Shown one piece after another: positions 45,321 to 54,311 of a stretch of DNA of 64,000 nt. Below the pieces are notes generated by a model. It saw nothing but the letters and a program-made list of their open reading frames with translations, did no database searches and was not told where the DNA came from. The stretch spans positions 1-64,000 of the forward strand of contig JAGAPK010000070.1 of NCBI GenBank assembly GCA_017623295.1. The letters are read 5' to 3'. The translations under genes and the position numbers were made by a program. Position 1 is the first letter of the stretch, and the number at the start of each line of letters is the position of its first letter. The stretch comes from Lachnospiraceae bacterium (lineage in GTDB: Bacteria > Bacillota > Clostridia > Lachnospirales > Lachnospiraceae).

Positions 45321-47666
45321 ATGAAGCAGGAAAAGTATATCTATCGAAATCTGCCGATTCCGGGTGGCGGTTATGTGACAGGGTTTATTTTCGGTAAAAA
45401 GCAGAACACATTTTACATTAGGACTGATATTGGGGGAGCTTACCGGTTTGAGCCGGAAAGCAAACGCTGGATTAGTCTGATTGACCATGTGACGATGGAG
45501 GATTTAAGCGAGACTTTTCCGATTGCACTGGCATTGGACGACAAATACCCTGAGAGGCTGTATATTGCCTGTGGTGTAAACAAGGAGAGGGCTGGTGTTA
45601 TTGCAATATCGGACGACTATGGAACAAGTTTTTCTTATTATAAAATACCGATTCTGATTCACGGAAACTTAAACGGCAGAGGAACCGGCTATCGACTGAT
45701 AGTAGATAAAAAAGACAGCAACCGATTGTTCTTTGCAAGCCAACAGGAAGGATTATGGATTAGCAAGGACAGAGGTGCGCATTGGGAGAAAAAGGATGCT
45801 TTTCCGGAAAATTATCTCACGCTGGTCGGACAGAGTGAAGATGGAAATGCCTTGTTTGTAGGATGTGCCGGTATTACAACAAAATGTGGTAATAATCTGC
45901 GTGGACATAGTATGTATGTGTCTTATGACAACGGAGAAAGTTTTGAAAAATTGTGGCAGCCGCAGGATGGTGAAATTGAAGGCGTTAAGTTAGCCGGGTT
46001 AGTGGCACAACGTTATGCACTGGATGAAAAATATTTATACGTGACTTTTTCTGTTATGGGAAGAAATGCGTATGTTATGGAGAATGGTTACAGCTGTGAT
46101 GGCGGCAGTGTAATTGGCGGAAAAGTGGTGCGCTATCCGATTGTAAAAACCGAAGTAGGAGTGCGGTTTGAAGAGGGAGAGGAAATTACGCCGGGTGGCG
46201 AGCAAAAGCGAACAGATTTGCAGGAACAGAATACAGGTATATTGGAATATGGTTTCAGTGGCATTGATACTGCCTTTTCTAAGCCGGGAATAGTTATCTG
46301 CTCCACGATTAGCAAAGAGGATGGCGACTGCATTTTCCGTTCCTTTGATTATGGACAGACATGGGAATTGATTTTGTATGATTTGGAAGTAGGAAAACTG
46401 GATTTTCGCGCTTCTTATATGAAGCCTTGTTACAATGGCGGACATTCTTTGATTCACTGGATGACCGATTTGAAAATCAATCCGTTTGATGAAAAAGAGG
46501 CATGGTTTAATACCGGAACCGGTGTATTCCGTACAGAAAATCTTTTGGATGAAAAAGAGGTTGTTTTCAGCGATTGGTGTGATGGACTGGAAGAAACCGT
46601 GCATTTGAATTTATACAGTCCACCGAAAGGTAATGTGAAATTAATTGATATTCTAGGAGATCTGGGCGGCTTTGCTTTCCGACAACTGGATAAGCCATGC
46701 GACAATTCTTTTGATGATAAAGAAGGGAATCGTTACATAACCTGTATCAATGCGGATTATTCCGATGAAAATCCGGATTACGTTGTGGTAACGCCGAGAG
46801 GAAACTGGAAGGGGAAGACCAAAGGCGGTTTGATTGTGTCGAAAGACCAGTGTAGCACTTTTGACAGACTGCCGATGCCATTTGGTATTAGTGCAAGACT
46901 GGATGAAGCACTGCACCGGATAGAACAACCGAATGTAAACAGTGGTTGGGTAGCTGTCTCGCCGGATTGCCAGAAAATAGTCTGGTCAGTGGCAGAAAAT
47001 ATCAATCTTCCGGTAGATATGGTAATTGTCAGTCAAAATGGTGGTGTCAGCTTTGAACAGGTACAGGTTTATGACTTAAATGGAAGCAGAAAAGAGCAGG
47101 GAGGATTTAAAGTTTTTTCGGACCGCATGGACAGCAATATTTTCTATGGATTTGGAGATCATTCTGATTTCTATATCAGTTTCGATGGAGGTCAAATTTT
47201 CCGTCAGAGAGAATTGCCGTCAGAAGCGCACTTCCCGGAAGTCGAGTTTTCTTTAATTGACTGTGCCAATAAGACAGAGGTACGTGGGGAAACCGGAAAA
47301 CAGGGCGTATTCTATATGGCATTAAAGGAACATGGATTATGGAAATTACATTACGATGCAATAAAAGATGACATTTCTGTCATAAAGTTAAGCAAAGAAA
47401 ATGATATTTTTTACCGGATGGGACTTGGAGTCATTCGTCCGGGTGGAAACTACTATAAAGAAGATAAAACAATTTATACTTCGGCGGTAATTGATGGAGT
47501 CTATGGTTTTTATCGTTCGGTGGATGATGGAAAAACTTTTGTCCGGTTGAACGAAGCAAATCAGATGTACGGAGAAATTAACAGCATGGAAGGCGACAGT
47601 CAGGTGTATGGAAGATTTTATCTGGCAACAGGAAGCCGGGGCGTGCTGTATGGAGAACCTATATAG
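45321..47666 (+). CDS. GH74-family xyloglucanase-like protein, no signal peptide
   Basis: 781 aa. Two beta-propeller GH74 layout, starting with the diagnostic GGGYVTGFIFGKKQ and YIRTDIGGAYRFE (catalytic Asp region), and repeated SYDNGESFE / SKDRGAHWEK Asp-box-like turns. GH74 enzymes cut the beta-1,4-glucan backbone of xyloglucan. Most are secreted; this one has no export signal and so should act on imported oligosaccharides. ATG 45321 follows TGGAGG by five bases. Likely operon with the next GH31 gene and yesM-like kinase. Confidence 0.85.
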   Translation: MKQEKYIYRNLPIPGGGYVTGFIFGKKQNTFYIRTDIGGAYRFEPESKRWISLIDHVTMEDLSETFPIALALDDKYPERLYIACGVNKERAGVIAISDDYGTSFSYYKIPILIHGNLNGRGTGYRLIVDKKDSNRLFFASQQEGLWISKDRGAHWEKKDAFPENYLTLVGQSEDGNALFVGCAGITTKCGNNLRGHSMYVSYDNGESFEKLWQPQDGEIEGVKLAGLVAQRYALDEKYLYVTFSVMGRNAYVMENGYSCDGGSVIGGKVVRYPIVKTEVGVRFEEGEEITPGGEQKRTDLQEQNTGILEYGFSGIDTAFSKPGIVICSTISKEDGDCIFRSFDYGQTWELILYDLEVGKLDFRASYMKPCYNGGHSLIHWMTDLKINPFDEKEAWFNTGTGVFRTENLLDEKEVVFSDWCDGLEETVHLNLYSPPKGNVKLIDILGDLGGFAFRQLDKPCDNSFDDKEGNRYITCINADYSDENPDYVVVTPRGNWKGKTKGGLIVSKDQCSTFDRLPMPFGISARLDEALHRIEQPNVNSGWVAVSPDCQKIVWSVAENINLPVDMVIVSQNGGVSFEQVQVYDLNGSRKEQGGFKVFSDRMDSNIFYGFGDHSDFYISFDGGQIFRQRELPSEAHFPEVEFSLIDCANKTEVRGETGKQGVFYMALKEHGLWKLHYDAIKDDISVIKLSKENDIFYRMGLGVIRPGGNYYKEDKTIYTSAVIDGVYGFYRSVDDGKTFVRLNEANQMYGEINSMEGDSQVYGRFYLATGSRGVLYGEPI

Positions 47667-47705
47667 TCACATATGACATGATATTACGAATAAGGAGGAT
47701 TAGCA

Positions 47706-49775
47706 ATGCATTTGGAGCAGGATGGAAAGAGATTACTGATTAAAGAGGGTATGATGCAGGTGTGGATTGAGCCTTGGGGACCAAATTCCCTCCGTGTGCG
47801 TATGACCAAAGAGGCACAGATGGATACTCATGACTGGGCGCTTACAGAGAAGATGCCGGAAACGGATGTGCAGATTTCTTTTGAGGAACTGGATGTAACA
47901 GACCCTTGGTATAAGAGTGAAGAATATACAAAATATCATCAGAAGGGTATACAGGCGACCCTTGTAAATGGTAAAATTACAGCAAAGATTTCCCATGAAG
48001 GATGGATTAGTTTCTACAACCAGAAGGGGGAACTTCTGACAGAAGAATATTGGCGAAATCGCAATCGTATTAACCGTTACTGTGTGCCGCTTCGTATAGA
48101 TGCCAGAGAATTGAAACCGATTCAGGGAAGTACGGATTATGAACTGACAGCGCGTTTTGAGGCATTTGATGATGAGAAAATCTTCGGTATGGGACAATAT
48201 CAGGAGAAAAACCTGAATAAGAAGGGCGCAATTCTGGAACTGGCACATCGCAACAGTCAGGCAAGCGTACCTTTTATGGTATCCAACAGAGGCTATGGAT
48301 TCCTATGGAATAATCCGGCTATCGGTACGGCGATTTTTGGTGCCAATAAGACAGAATGGTATGCAAAGAGCACCAAGAAACTGGACTATTTCATTACAGC
48401 AGGTGATACACCGGCAGAAATTGAAGAACAGTATTCGCTTGCGACAGGAAGAACACCTATGATGCCGGAGTATGGTATGGGTTATTGGCAGTGTAAATTG
48501 CGCTATCGTAATCAGGAAGAGCTGCTTGCAGTTGCAAGAGAGCATAAAAGAAGAGGTCTTCCGATTGATGCGATTGTAGTTGATTTCTTCCATTGGACCA
48601 GACAGGGAGATTTCAAATTCGAACCAAGAGACTGGCCGGACCCTGATGCTATGGTAAAAGAATTAAAAGAAATGGGTATTGAAACAGTGGTTTCTGTCTG
48701 GCCTACCATTGATGAGCAGAGCGAAAATTTTGGCAAGATGGCTGAAAATGGATATCTGGTAAATTGCGATCGTGGTAATTCCAATCATATGACATGGATG
48801 GGCAATACCATTTTCTATGATGCAACACATCCGGGAGCGCAGAATTTTGTCTGGGAGCGCTGCAAAGAAAATTATTATAAAAAAGGTATTCGCTGTTTCT
48901 GGTTAGATGAAGCAGAACCGGAGTACGGTCCTTATGATTTTGACAATTATCGTTATTATGAAGGAACGGCACTTCAGTGTACCAACCGCTATCCGGTAGG
49001 CTATGCGAAAGGTTTTTATGAAGGCCTGAAAGCTGAGGGTGAAACAGACATTATGAGTCTGGTTCGTTGTGCATGGGCAGGCAGTCAGAAATACGGTGTG
49101 CTGACCTGGTCCGGTGACATTTATTCTTCGTTCCGTTCCATGCGTGAGCAGTTGCAGGCAGGACTGAATATGGGAATGGCAGGAATTCCCTGGTGGACTT
49201 CCGATATTGGCGGCTTTTTGGGTGGCGATATTTCTGATGAACATTTCAAAGAATTATTGGTGCGCTGGTTTGCATGGGGGGCTTTCTGTCCGGTATTTCG
49301 TATGCATGGAGAACGTTCGCCTTGGTATGAAAGAGAACAGGAATACATAAATGGTGTCAGACAGCTTACTAGTGGACAGGACAATGAAGTATGGAGTTTC
49401 GGTGAGGATAATTATAAGATTCTGACGAAATATCTGTTTATTCGTGAAAAGCTTCGTCCATATATTCGCGAGTGTATGAAAGCAGCCAGCGAAAAAGGTG
49501 CGCCGGTGATGCGCCCGCTGTTTTATGACTTTCCGGAAGATAAGAAAGCATGGGAAATAGAAGATGCGTATATGTTCGGACCGGATTTACTGGTAGCACC
49601 GGTAATGGAAGAAGGACTGCGGGAACGGACGGTTTATCTGCCGGCTGGTTGTAAATGGACAGATGCTTATGCAAAGAAGGTATATGAAGGTGGACAGATG
49701 GTAACCGTTCCGGCTCCGCTTGATATTATACCGGTTATGATAAGAGAAGGAAAACAATACGAAATCTATGAATAA
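47706..49775 (+). CDS. GH31 alpha-xylosidase/alpha-glucosidase
   Basis: 689 aa, intracellular. Nucleophile in CFWLDEAEPEYGP and acid/base region in WWTSDIGGFLGG. The WLDEAEPE motif is shared with Xyl31-type alpha-xylosidases, and it is only distantly related to the YicI-like GH31 on the opposite strand, so the two probably attack different linkages or positions. AAGGAGG precedes the ATG. Its last eight bases overlap the start of the kinase gene. Confidence 0.85.
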   Translation: MHLEQDGKRLLIKEGMMQVWIEPWGPNSLRVRMTKEAQMDTHDWALTEKMPETDVQISFEELDVTDPWYKSEEYTKYHQKGIQATLVNGKITAKISHEGWISFYNQKGELLTEEYWRNRNRINRYCVPLRIDARELKPIQGSTDYELTARFEAFDDEKIFGMGQYQEKNLNKKGAILELAHRNSQASVPFMVSNRGYGFLWNNPAIGTAIFGANKTEWYAKSTKKLDYFITAGDTPAEIEEQYSLATGRTPMMPEYGMGYWQCKLRYRNQEELLAVAREHKRRGLPIDAIVVDFFHWTRQGDFKFEPRDWPDPDAMVKELKEMGIETVVSVWPTIDEQSENFGKMAENGYLVNCDRGNSNHMTWMGNTIFYDATHPGAQNFVWERCKENYYKKGIRCFWLDEAEPEYGPYDFDNYRYYEGTALQCTNRYPVGYAKGFYEGLKAEGETDIMSLVRCAWAGSQKYGVLTWSGDIYSSFRSMREQLQAGLNMGMAGIPWWTSDIGGFLGGDISDEHFKELLVRWFAWGAFCPVFRMHGERSPWYEREQEYINGVRQLTSGQDNEVWSFGEDNYKILTKYLFIREKLRPYIRECMKAASEKGAPVMRPLFYDFPEDKKAWEIEDAYMFGPDLLVAPVMEEGLRERTVYLPAGCKWTDAYAKKVYEGGQMVTVPAPLDIIPVMIREGKQYEIYE

Positions 49776-51582
49776 AAGAGTAAAGCTGACGAAGATATTT
49801 AATAAGTCAACCATCAAACAACAGTTGTATACTATGTACACTGTTGTTATGGTTGTGCCAATTGCTTTGATTGGTATGTTTCTGTTGGTAAATAACTATC
49901 GTTTGATGGTGGATTACCACAGAGACTTACTGGAATCAGATAATCTTCGTGTGCGCAATATTCTTTTCGAGATAACAACACAGATTTATAATATTTCGGA
50001 AAATATCTCATTTGAAGATAAACTGCAGGATGTTTTAACTGAAGAATTTGAAACAAATGATGACTATCTGGAAACGGTTAATAATGATGTTACGATACTG
50101 GATGCTTTTGAAGGAAATTATACGGAAATCAGTGATATCACTATTTATACAGATAATCCAACGATTAGCAATTATAAACAGTTTGTACAGGCAACGGACA
50201 ATATAAAAAAGGAAGGCTGGTATCAGAAGGCAATCTCACAGTCCGGTGTTTTCTGGGAAGGAATGTCATGGACGGATGACTACGAGAATCAGTATTGGAA
50301 TTTGTGTCTGATTCGAAAAATCCCATTAGTCAATTCGCCGTATCATGCTGTGCTTGTAATTCGTATTAGCGACAATTATTTGAGAACCCGTGCGGATAGT
50401 AATGAGTATGTAAATATGGCATCTGTTGACAAAGGAACGATTTTTTACAGTTCTGACAGAACCCAATATGGGGAAGAACAGATGCTTCCGATTGATTATG
50501 ATGAACCTTATTATCAGTACATGGGGAATGTCAGCCGTAACGGAAATCTATGTTTTGTGAATGTTTCTACACTACATTTGTATCAGTCGGATTCCAAAGT
50601 TTATATCTGTACATTAAATGAGCAGGGCTATAAAAGCATACAGCGTATTATGTATATATGTCTGGCAATTATTCTTCTGGCAATTTTAATACCGGGTATT
50701 ATGATTCATTTTTTTACGACCTATTTTACAGAACGAGTGAATGTACTTCGTCAGGAGATGCACAAAGCCAGCAAGCAGGATTATGAGTTGATTCCTACAT
50801 TTCAGGGAAATGATGAACTTTCGGAAGCGTTTGCCGATTTACAGGTTATGGTGCAGAATATCAAAGAACAGGAAGCAAAAGTATATGAAGCACAGATTAA
50901 CGAAAAAGAATTGATGATTCAGCAGCAGGATATGGAGTTTAAAATGCTGGCGAGTCAGATTAACCCACATTTCCTGTATAATACGCTTGAAACGATTCGT
51001 ATGAAAGCGTTTACAGCAGGTGATAAAGAAGTGGCTACGGCAATCAAACTACTTGGAAAATCCATGCGTTACGTGTTGGAAAATACAGGAACTACTTTTA
51101 CTACGTTAGAAAAAGAATTAAATCATGTAGCCACTTACATGAACATTCAGGAACTTCGTTTTGGAGATAGAATCCATTATGAGCAACACGTAGAAGAAGG
51201 TTTGGATTTGACCCGGTACAAAATTCTACCGCTTCTGCTTCAGCCGGTGGCAGAAAATGCCATTGTGCATGGTTTGGAAGAAGTAGCGACCGGTGGAGAG
51301 ATTAAATTATCCGTTTATAAGAAGAAGCTGGATGAAAAGGAACTTCTTTTTGTTGATGTAACAGATAATGGATGTGGTATGACGGCAGAAGTGCTTGAGA
51401 AGCTTCGAAAAGATATTGAAATTAAAGATATGAGCCGGAGTAAGAGTATCGGTATGTATAATATCAATCAGAGAATTAAACTGAATTATGGAGAGAATTA
51501 TCGTATTCATGTTTATTCCGAACCACAGAAGGGTACAACAGTACGCCTGATATTCCCGGTAGATGTAATGCTGGAGCAATAA
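49768..51582 (+). CDS. YesM-like sensor histidine kinase
   Basis: 604 aa. Membrane helix (~19-42), extracellular Cache-type sensor (~45-290), second helix (~295-315), HAMP-like linker, His-kinase domain with QINPHFLYNTLE (phospho-His) and ATPase motifs QPVAENAIVHG, DNGCGM and SIGMYNINQR. YesM/LytS-type kinases sense sugars or binding proteins. Overlap with the GH31 gene means translational coupling. The probable partner is the YesN-like regulator at 57681 on the other strand. Confidence 0.9.
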   Translation: MNKRVKLTKIFNKSTIKQQLYTMYTVVMVVPIALIGMFLLVNNYRLMVDYHRDLLESDNLRVRNILFEITTQIYNISENISFEDKLQDVLTEEFETNDDYLETVNNDVTILDAFEGNYTEISDITIYTDNPTISNYKQFVQATDNIKKEGWYQKAISQSGVFWEGMSWTDDYENQYWNLCLIRKIPLVNSPYHAVLVIRISDNYLRTRADSNEYVNMASVDKGTIFYSSDRTQYGEEQMLPIDYDEPYYQYMGNVSRNGNLCFVNVSTLHLYQSDSKVYICTLNEQGYKSIQRIMYICLAIILLAILIPGIMIHFFTTYFTERVNVLRQEMHKASKQDYELIPTFQGNDELSEAFADLQVMVQNIKEQEAKVYEAQINEKELMIQQQDMEFKMLASQINPHFLYNTLETIRMKAFTAGDKEVATAIKLLGKSMRYVLENTGTTFTTLEKELNHVATYMNIQELRFGDRIHYEQHVEEGLDLTRYKILPLLLQPVAENAIVHGLEEVATGGEIKLSVYKKKLDEKELLFVDVTDNGCGMTAEVLEKLRKDIEIKDMSRSKSIGMYNINQRIKLNYGENYRIHVYSEPQKGTTVRLIFPVDVMLEQ

Positions 51583-51684
51583 AAAGTACAGTTAAATTTT
51601 TACATAAATTATTAGTCTGATGGATAAAAAAATGACTGTATTTTTAATCAATTCTTTCTGGTATTTTAATTTTATTTACTAAAT

Positions 51685-51690
51685 TATAAT
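51685..51690 (+). promoter_or_regulatory. TATAAT box upstream of the sugar-transport operon
   Basis: Perfect TATAAT in a very AT-rich stretch with no good -35; two bases before the 51692 hairpin. If used, transcription would start inside the hairpin's left arm. Confidence 0.35.
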
Positions 51691-51691
51691 A

Positions 51692-51735
51692 AATACATCA
51701 TAGGAAATAAGAAATTTCCTGTGGTGTATTTTTTT
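51692..51735 (+). terminator. Terminator after the kinase gene
   Basis: 17-bp stem 51692-51708 / 51714-51730 with two G-U pairs and AAGAA loop, then T-run to 51735. It isolates the enzyme/kinase operon from the ABC-permease operon. Confidence 0.9.
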
Positions 51736-51767
51736 CTTTCATGCAGATTAAGAAAGGATGAGAAGAT

Positions 51768-53219
51768 ATGAATGAAAGTAAAACCTCAAGAGAAAAAGTA
51801 GCGGATAAATTATATATTGTTATCCGAATTGCCATTCTTGTATCGGTTGTGTTCCTCTTCATTCCGGGACTGAATCCGGCCAGAATCAGTGGACTGATTA
51901 ACAGAAACATGTCCTTGTTTACAACAGGACTTTCTTACTCCACTTTGATAGATGGTTTTGGTCGTTCTTTCAAGAAGGGATGGGTTGATCCTTCCACAAT
52001 GAAACTGGTATATGCTTCTGCACTTTGTATGTGTCTTGGTATTGCAGCACAGGCAGCAGGCGGTTGTATGTCAGTCGGAAACAGGAAATTTAAGAGACTT
52101 GGCAACTGGATTACCTTAATCGGAAGTGTTGTAGAAGTTGCTTGCATGAGTGGCATCTATATCGCATACGGACAGATTGCACAGACTCCGAAGCCGAAAA
52201 AAGTACAGCCTATTTTCCCGGATGGTTTCTGGGTTATCATGATAATCGGTATTGTGCTGATTGTGCTTTCACTGATACAGGTATTCTTGTTACCAAAAGC
52301 GGCAAAAGATGACGAATATGAAATGGAATCCAAATACAAATTATTCTTGATGTTTATGCCATTCTTAGCATTGGTGGGAGTTTTCTCTTACCTTCCGTTA
52401 TGGGGATGGAGATATGCTTTCTTCGATTATAAAGTAGGCGATACCTTGAGTATGGATAAGTTTGTAGGATTCAAATGGTTCCTAGAACTGGTAAAAAATC
52501 CTGCAACCGTCCGAGATATTGTCCGAGTATTAAAAAATACATTGGCAATGAGTGCGTTGGGAATCTTAACAAGCTGGCTTCCGATGGCATTTGCGATTTT
52601 CTTATCGGAAATGAAAAATTTGAAGTTCAGAAGATTTGTTCAGGTATTTACAACCGTGCCAAACTTCATCAGCTGGGTACTTGTATATGCCATTGCATTC
52701 TGTATTTTCTCTACCGATGGTTTTGTCAGCAGTATTATGGTAAATCTTGGTATCTGGGATCAAGGTGTTAACATGTTAATGAGTGGCGAGCATACATGGA
52801 TAAAAATGCTTGCATGGGGCTTATGGAAAGGAATCGGCTGGAGTGCCATTATTTACATAGCAGCGATTTCCGGTATTGACAGACAGCTTTACGAAGCAGC
52901 TACCGTAGACGGTGCAGGAAGATTTCAGAGAATGTGGCACATTACAGTGCCGGGACTTATCCCAACCTTCTGTGTATTGCTTCTTATGTCAGTTGCAAAT
53001 ATTTTAAGCAATGGTATGGATCAATATCTGGTATTTGAAAATGCAACCAATACAGATGCCATCATGGTACTTGATTTATATGTATACAAACTTGGTATTG
53101 GTAAAGGTTCTATTTCCTTGACAACCGTTATCAGTATGTTGAAGTCAATAGTCAGTGTTGCGTTACTGTTCCTTGCTAACGGAGTTTCTAAGTTAATTCG
53201 TGGCGAGAGTATTGTATAG
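51768..53219 (+). CDS. Sugar ABC permease (LplB/YteP type) with extra N-terminal membrane domain
   Basis: 483 aa, versus ~300 for the family. Residues ~1-185 add about four membrane segments (FLFIPGLNPARI, LVYASALCMCLGIAAQAAGG, GSVVEVACMSGIYIAYG, FWVIMIIGIVLIVLSLIQVF) of unknown role. The family part begins near KYKLFLMFMPF and contains the coupling loop EAATVDGAGRFQRMWHITVPGL. It forms the channel with the next permease. AAAGGATG precedes the ATG. No ATPase is encoded nearby. Confidence 0.88.
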   Translation: MNESKTSREKVADKLYIVIRIAILVSVVFLFIPGLNPARISGLINRNMSLFTTGLSYSTLIDGFGRSFKKGWVDPSTMKLVYASALCMCLGIAAQAAGGCMSVGNRKFKRLGNWITLIGSVVEVACMSGIYIAYGQIAQTPKPKKVQPIFPDGFWVIMIIGIVLIVLSLIQVFLLPKAAKDDEYEMESKYKLFLMFMPFLALVGVFSYLPLWGWRYAFFDYKVGDTLSMDKFVGFKWFLELVKNPATVRDIVRVLKNTLAMSALGILTSWLPMAFAIFLSEMKNLKFRRFVQVFTTVPNFISWVLVYAIAFCIFSTDGFVSSIMVNLGIWDQGVNMLMSGEHTWIKMLAWGLWKGIGWSAIIYIAAISGIDRQLYEAATVDGAGRFQRMWHITVPGLIPTFCVLLLMSVANILSNGMDQYLVFENATNTDAIMVLDLYVYKLGIGKGSISLTTVISMLKSIVSVALLFLANGVSKLIRGESIV

Positions 53220-53230
53220 GAGGTGGAAGC

Positions 53231-54196
53231 ATGGCAAAGACAGCGCAGGAAAAAGCGGATTTGAAAGCAGAAAAGCTTTATCAGAAGAAGCATAAGAAAA
53301 AGTTTAAAGCGACACCGGGCGATATCGTATTTAACATCATTAACTATGCGGTGTTTGGATTATTTACTTTAGCTTGTATCTTCCCTTTCTATTACTTATT
53401 TATTAATACAATCAGTGATAATGATTTGGTAATTAAGGGTGTTATTAACTTTATACCAAGAGGCTTGAATCTGGATAACTACAAAGCATTGTTAAATGTA
53501 AGCGACCTATCTAATGCTTTTATTGTATCAATCAGCAGAACGATCCTTGGTACGGCTTTAATGGTATTAGCTTCCGGATTTGTAGGTTATCTGGTAACGA
53601 AGCAGGAAATGTGGGGCAGAAAGTTCTGGTATCGATTCTTAGTTATTACCATGTACTTTAATGCAGGTCTGATTCCTTGGTTTATGAATATGCAGATGTT
53701 GGGATTAACCAATACGTTCTGGGCATATATCATTCCGGGTATCGTAGCACCTTATAACATTATTCTGGTAAAAACTTATATCGAATCCATTCCGGCAGAG
53801 CTGGAAGAAAGTGCTCAGATGGATGGAGCAACTTATATAACAGTATTCCGCAAAATTATCTGGCCGCTTAGTAAACCGATTCTGGCAACCATTGCTATCT
53901 TCGGTGCGGTAGGTAACTGGAACTCATTTACAGATTCCCTGATGTTGATGCAGTCAGCACCGGAACTGTACACCTTACAGCACAGATTGTACATTTACTT
54001 AAATCAGGCATCCAACTTAAGTGCTCTTATGGAGTCCGGCGGACAAGTAAGCGAAGCTGCTCTCAAATCAGCGCTGAGTGGTAAGGTAATCAAGTATACC
54101 ATTTCAATGGTAACGGTTATTCCTATCTTAATCGTATATCCGTTCATGCAGCGGTATTTTGAAGAAGGAATTATGCTAGGTGCAGTAAAAGGTTAA
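53231..54196 (+). CDS. Sugar ABC permease (LplC/YtcP type)
   Basis: 321 aa, six helices. Coupling loop SAQMDGATYITVFRKIIWPLSKP and the C-terminal FEEGIMLGAVKG typical of LplC-like permeases for complex oligosaccharides. AGGAGG precedes the ATG, 11 nt after the previous stop. The end of the gene enters a 16-bp tandem repeat. Confidence 0.9.
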   Translation: MAKTAQEKADLKAEKLYQKKHKKKFKATPGDIVFNIINYAVFGLFTLACIFPFYYLFINTISDNDLVIKGVINFIPRGLNLDNYKALLNVSDLSNAFIVSISRTILGTALMVLASGFVGYLVTKQEMWGRKFWYRFLVITMYFNAGLIPWFMNMQMLGLTNTFWAYIIPGIVAPYNIILVKTYIESIPAELEESAQMDGATYITVFRKIIWPLSKPILATIAIFGAVGNWNSFTDSLMLMQSAPELYTLQHRLYIYLNQASNLSALMESGGQVSEAALKSALSGKVIKYTISMVTVIPILIVYPFMQRYFEEGIMLGAVKG

Positions 54197-54232
54197 ATTG
54201 AAAAACGGTTAAATTGGGAACCGATTAAATTA
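54191..54232 (+). repeat. Three 16-bp-period tandem repeats
   Basis: GGTTAAATTG at 54191 and 54207 and GATTAAATTA at 54223, exactly 16 bp apart, covering the permease stop codon and the start of the intergenic stretch. A fourth, weaker unit (AAATTTAAAT) falls at 54239. Confidence 0.75.
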
Positions 54233-54311
54233 GAGAACAAATTTAAATTCAGGTGTTTATCCGCATAGGGCGGTTTAATATAACACAATTATGAAGGAGG
54301 AAGAAAAAAGT

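Noticed and set aside
46035-46604. 189-aa minus-strand open frame inside the GH74 gene
   Set aside because: Antisense shadow of a well-supported gene with no ribosome site or family match.
54190-54260. CRISPR-like or origin-type repeat
   Set aside because: Only three short units of 16 bp without unique spacers or neighbouring cas/rep genes; described as a tandem repeat instead.
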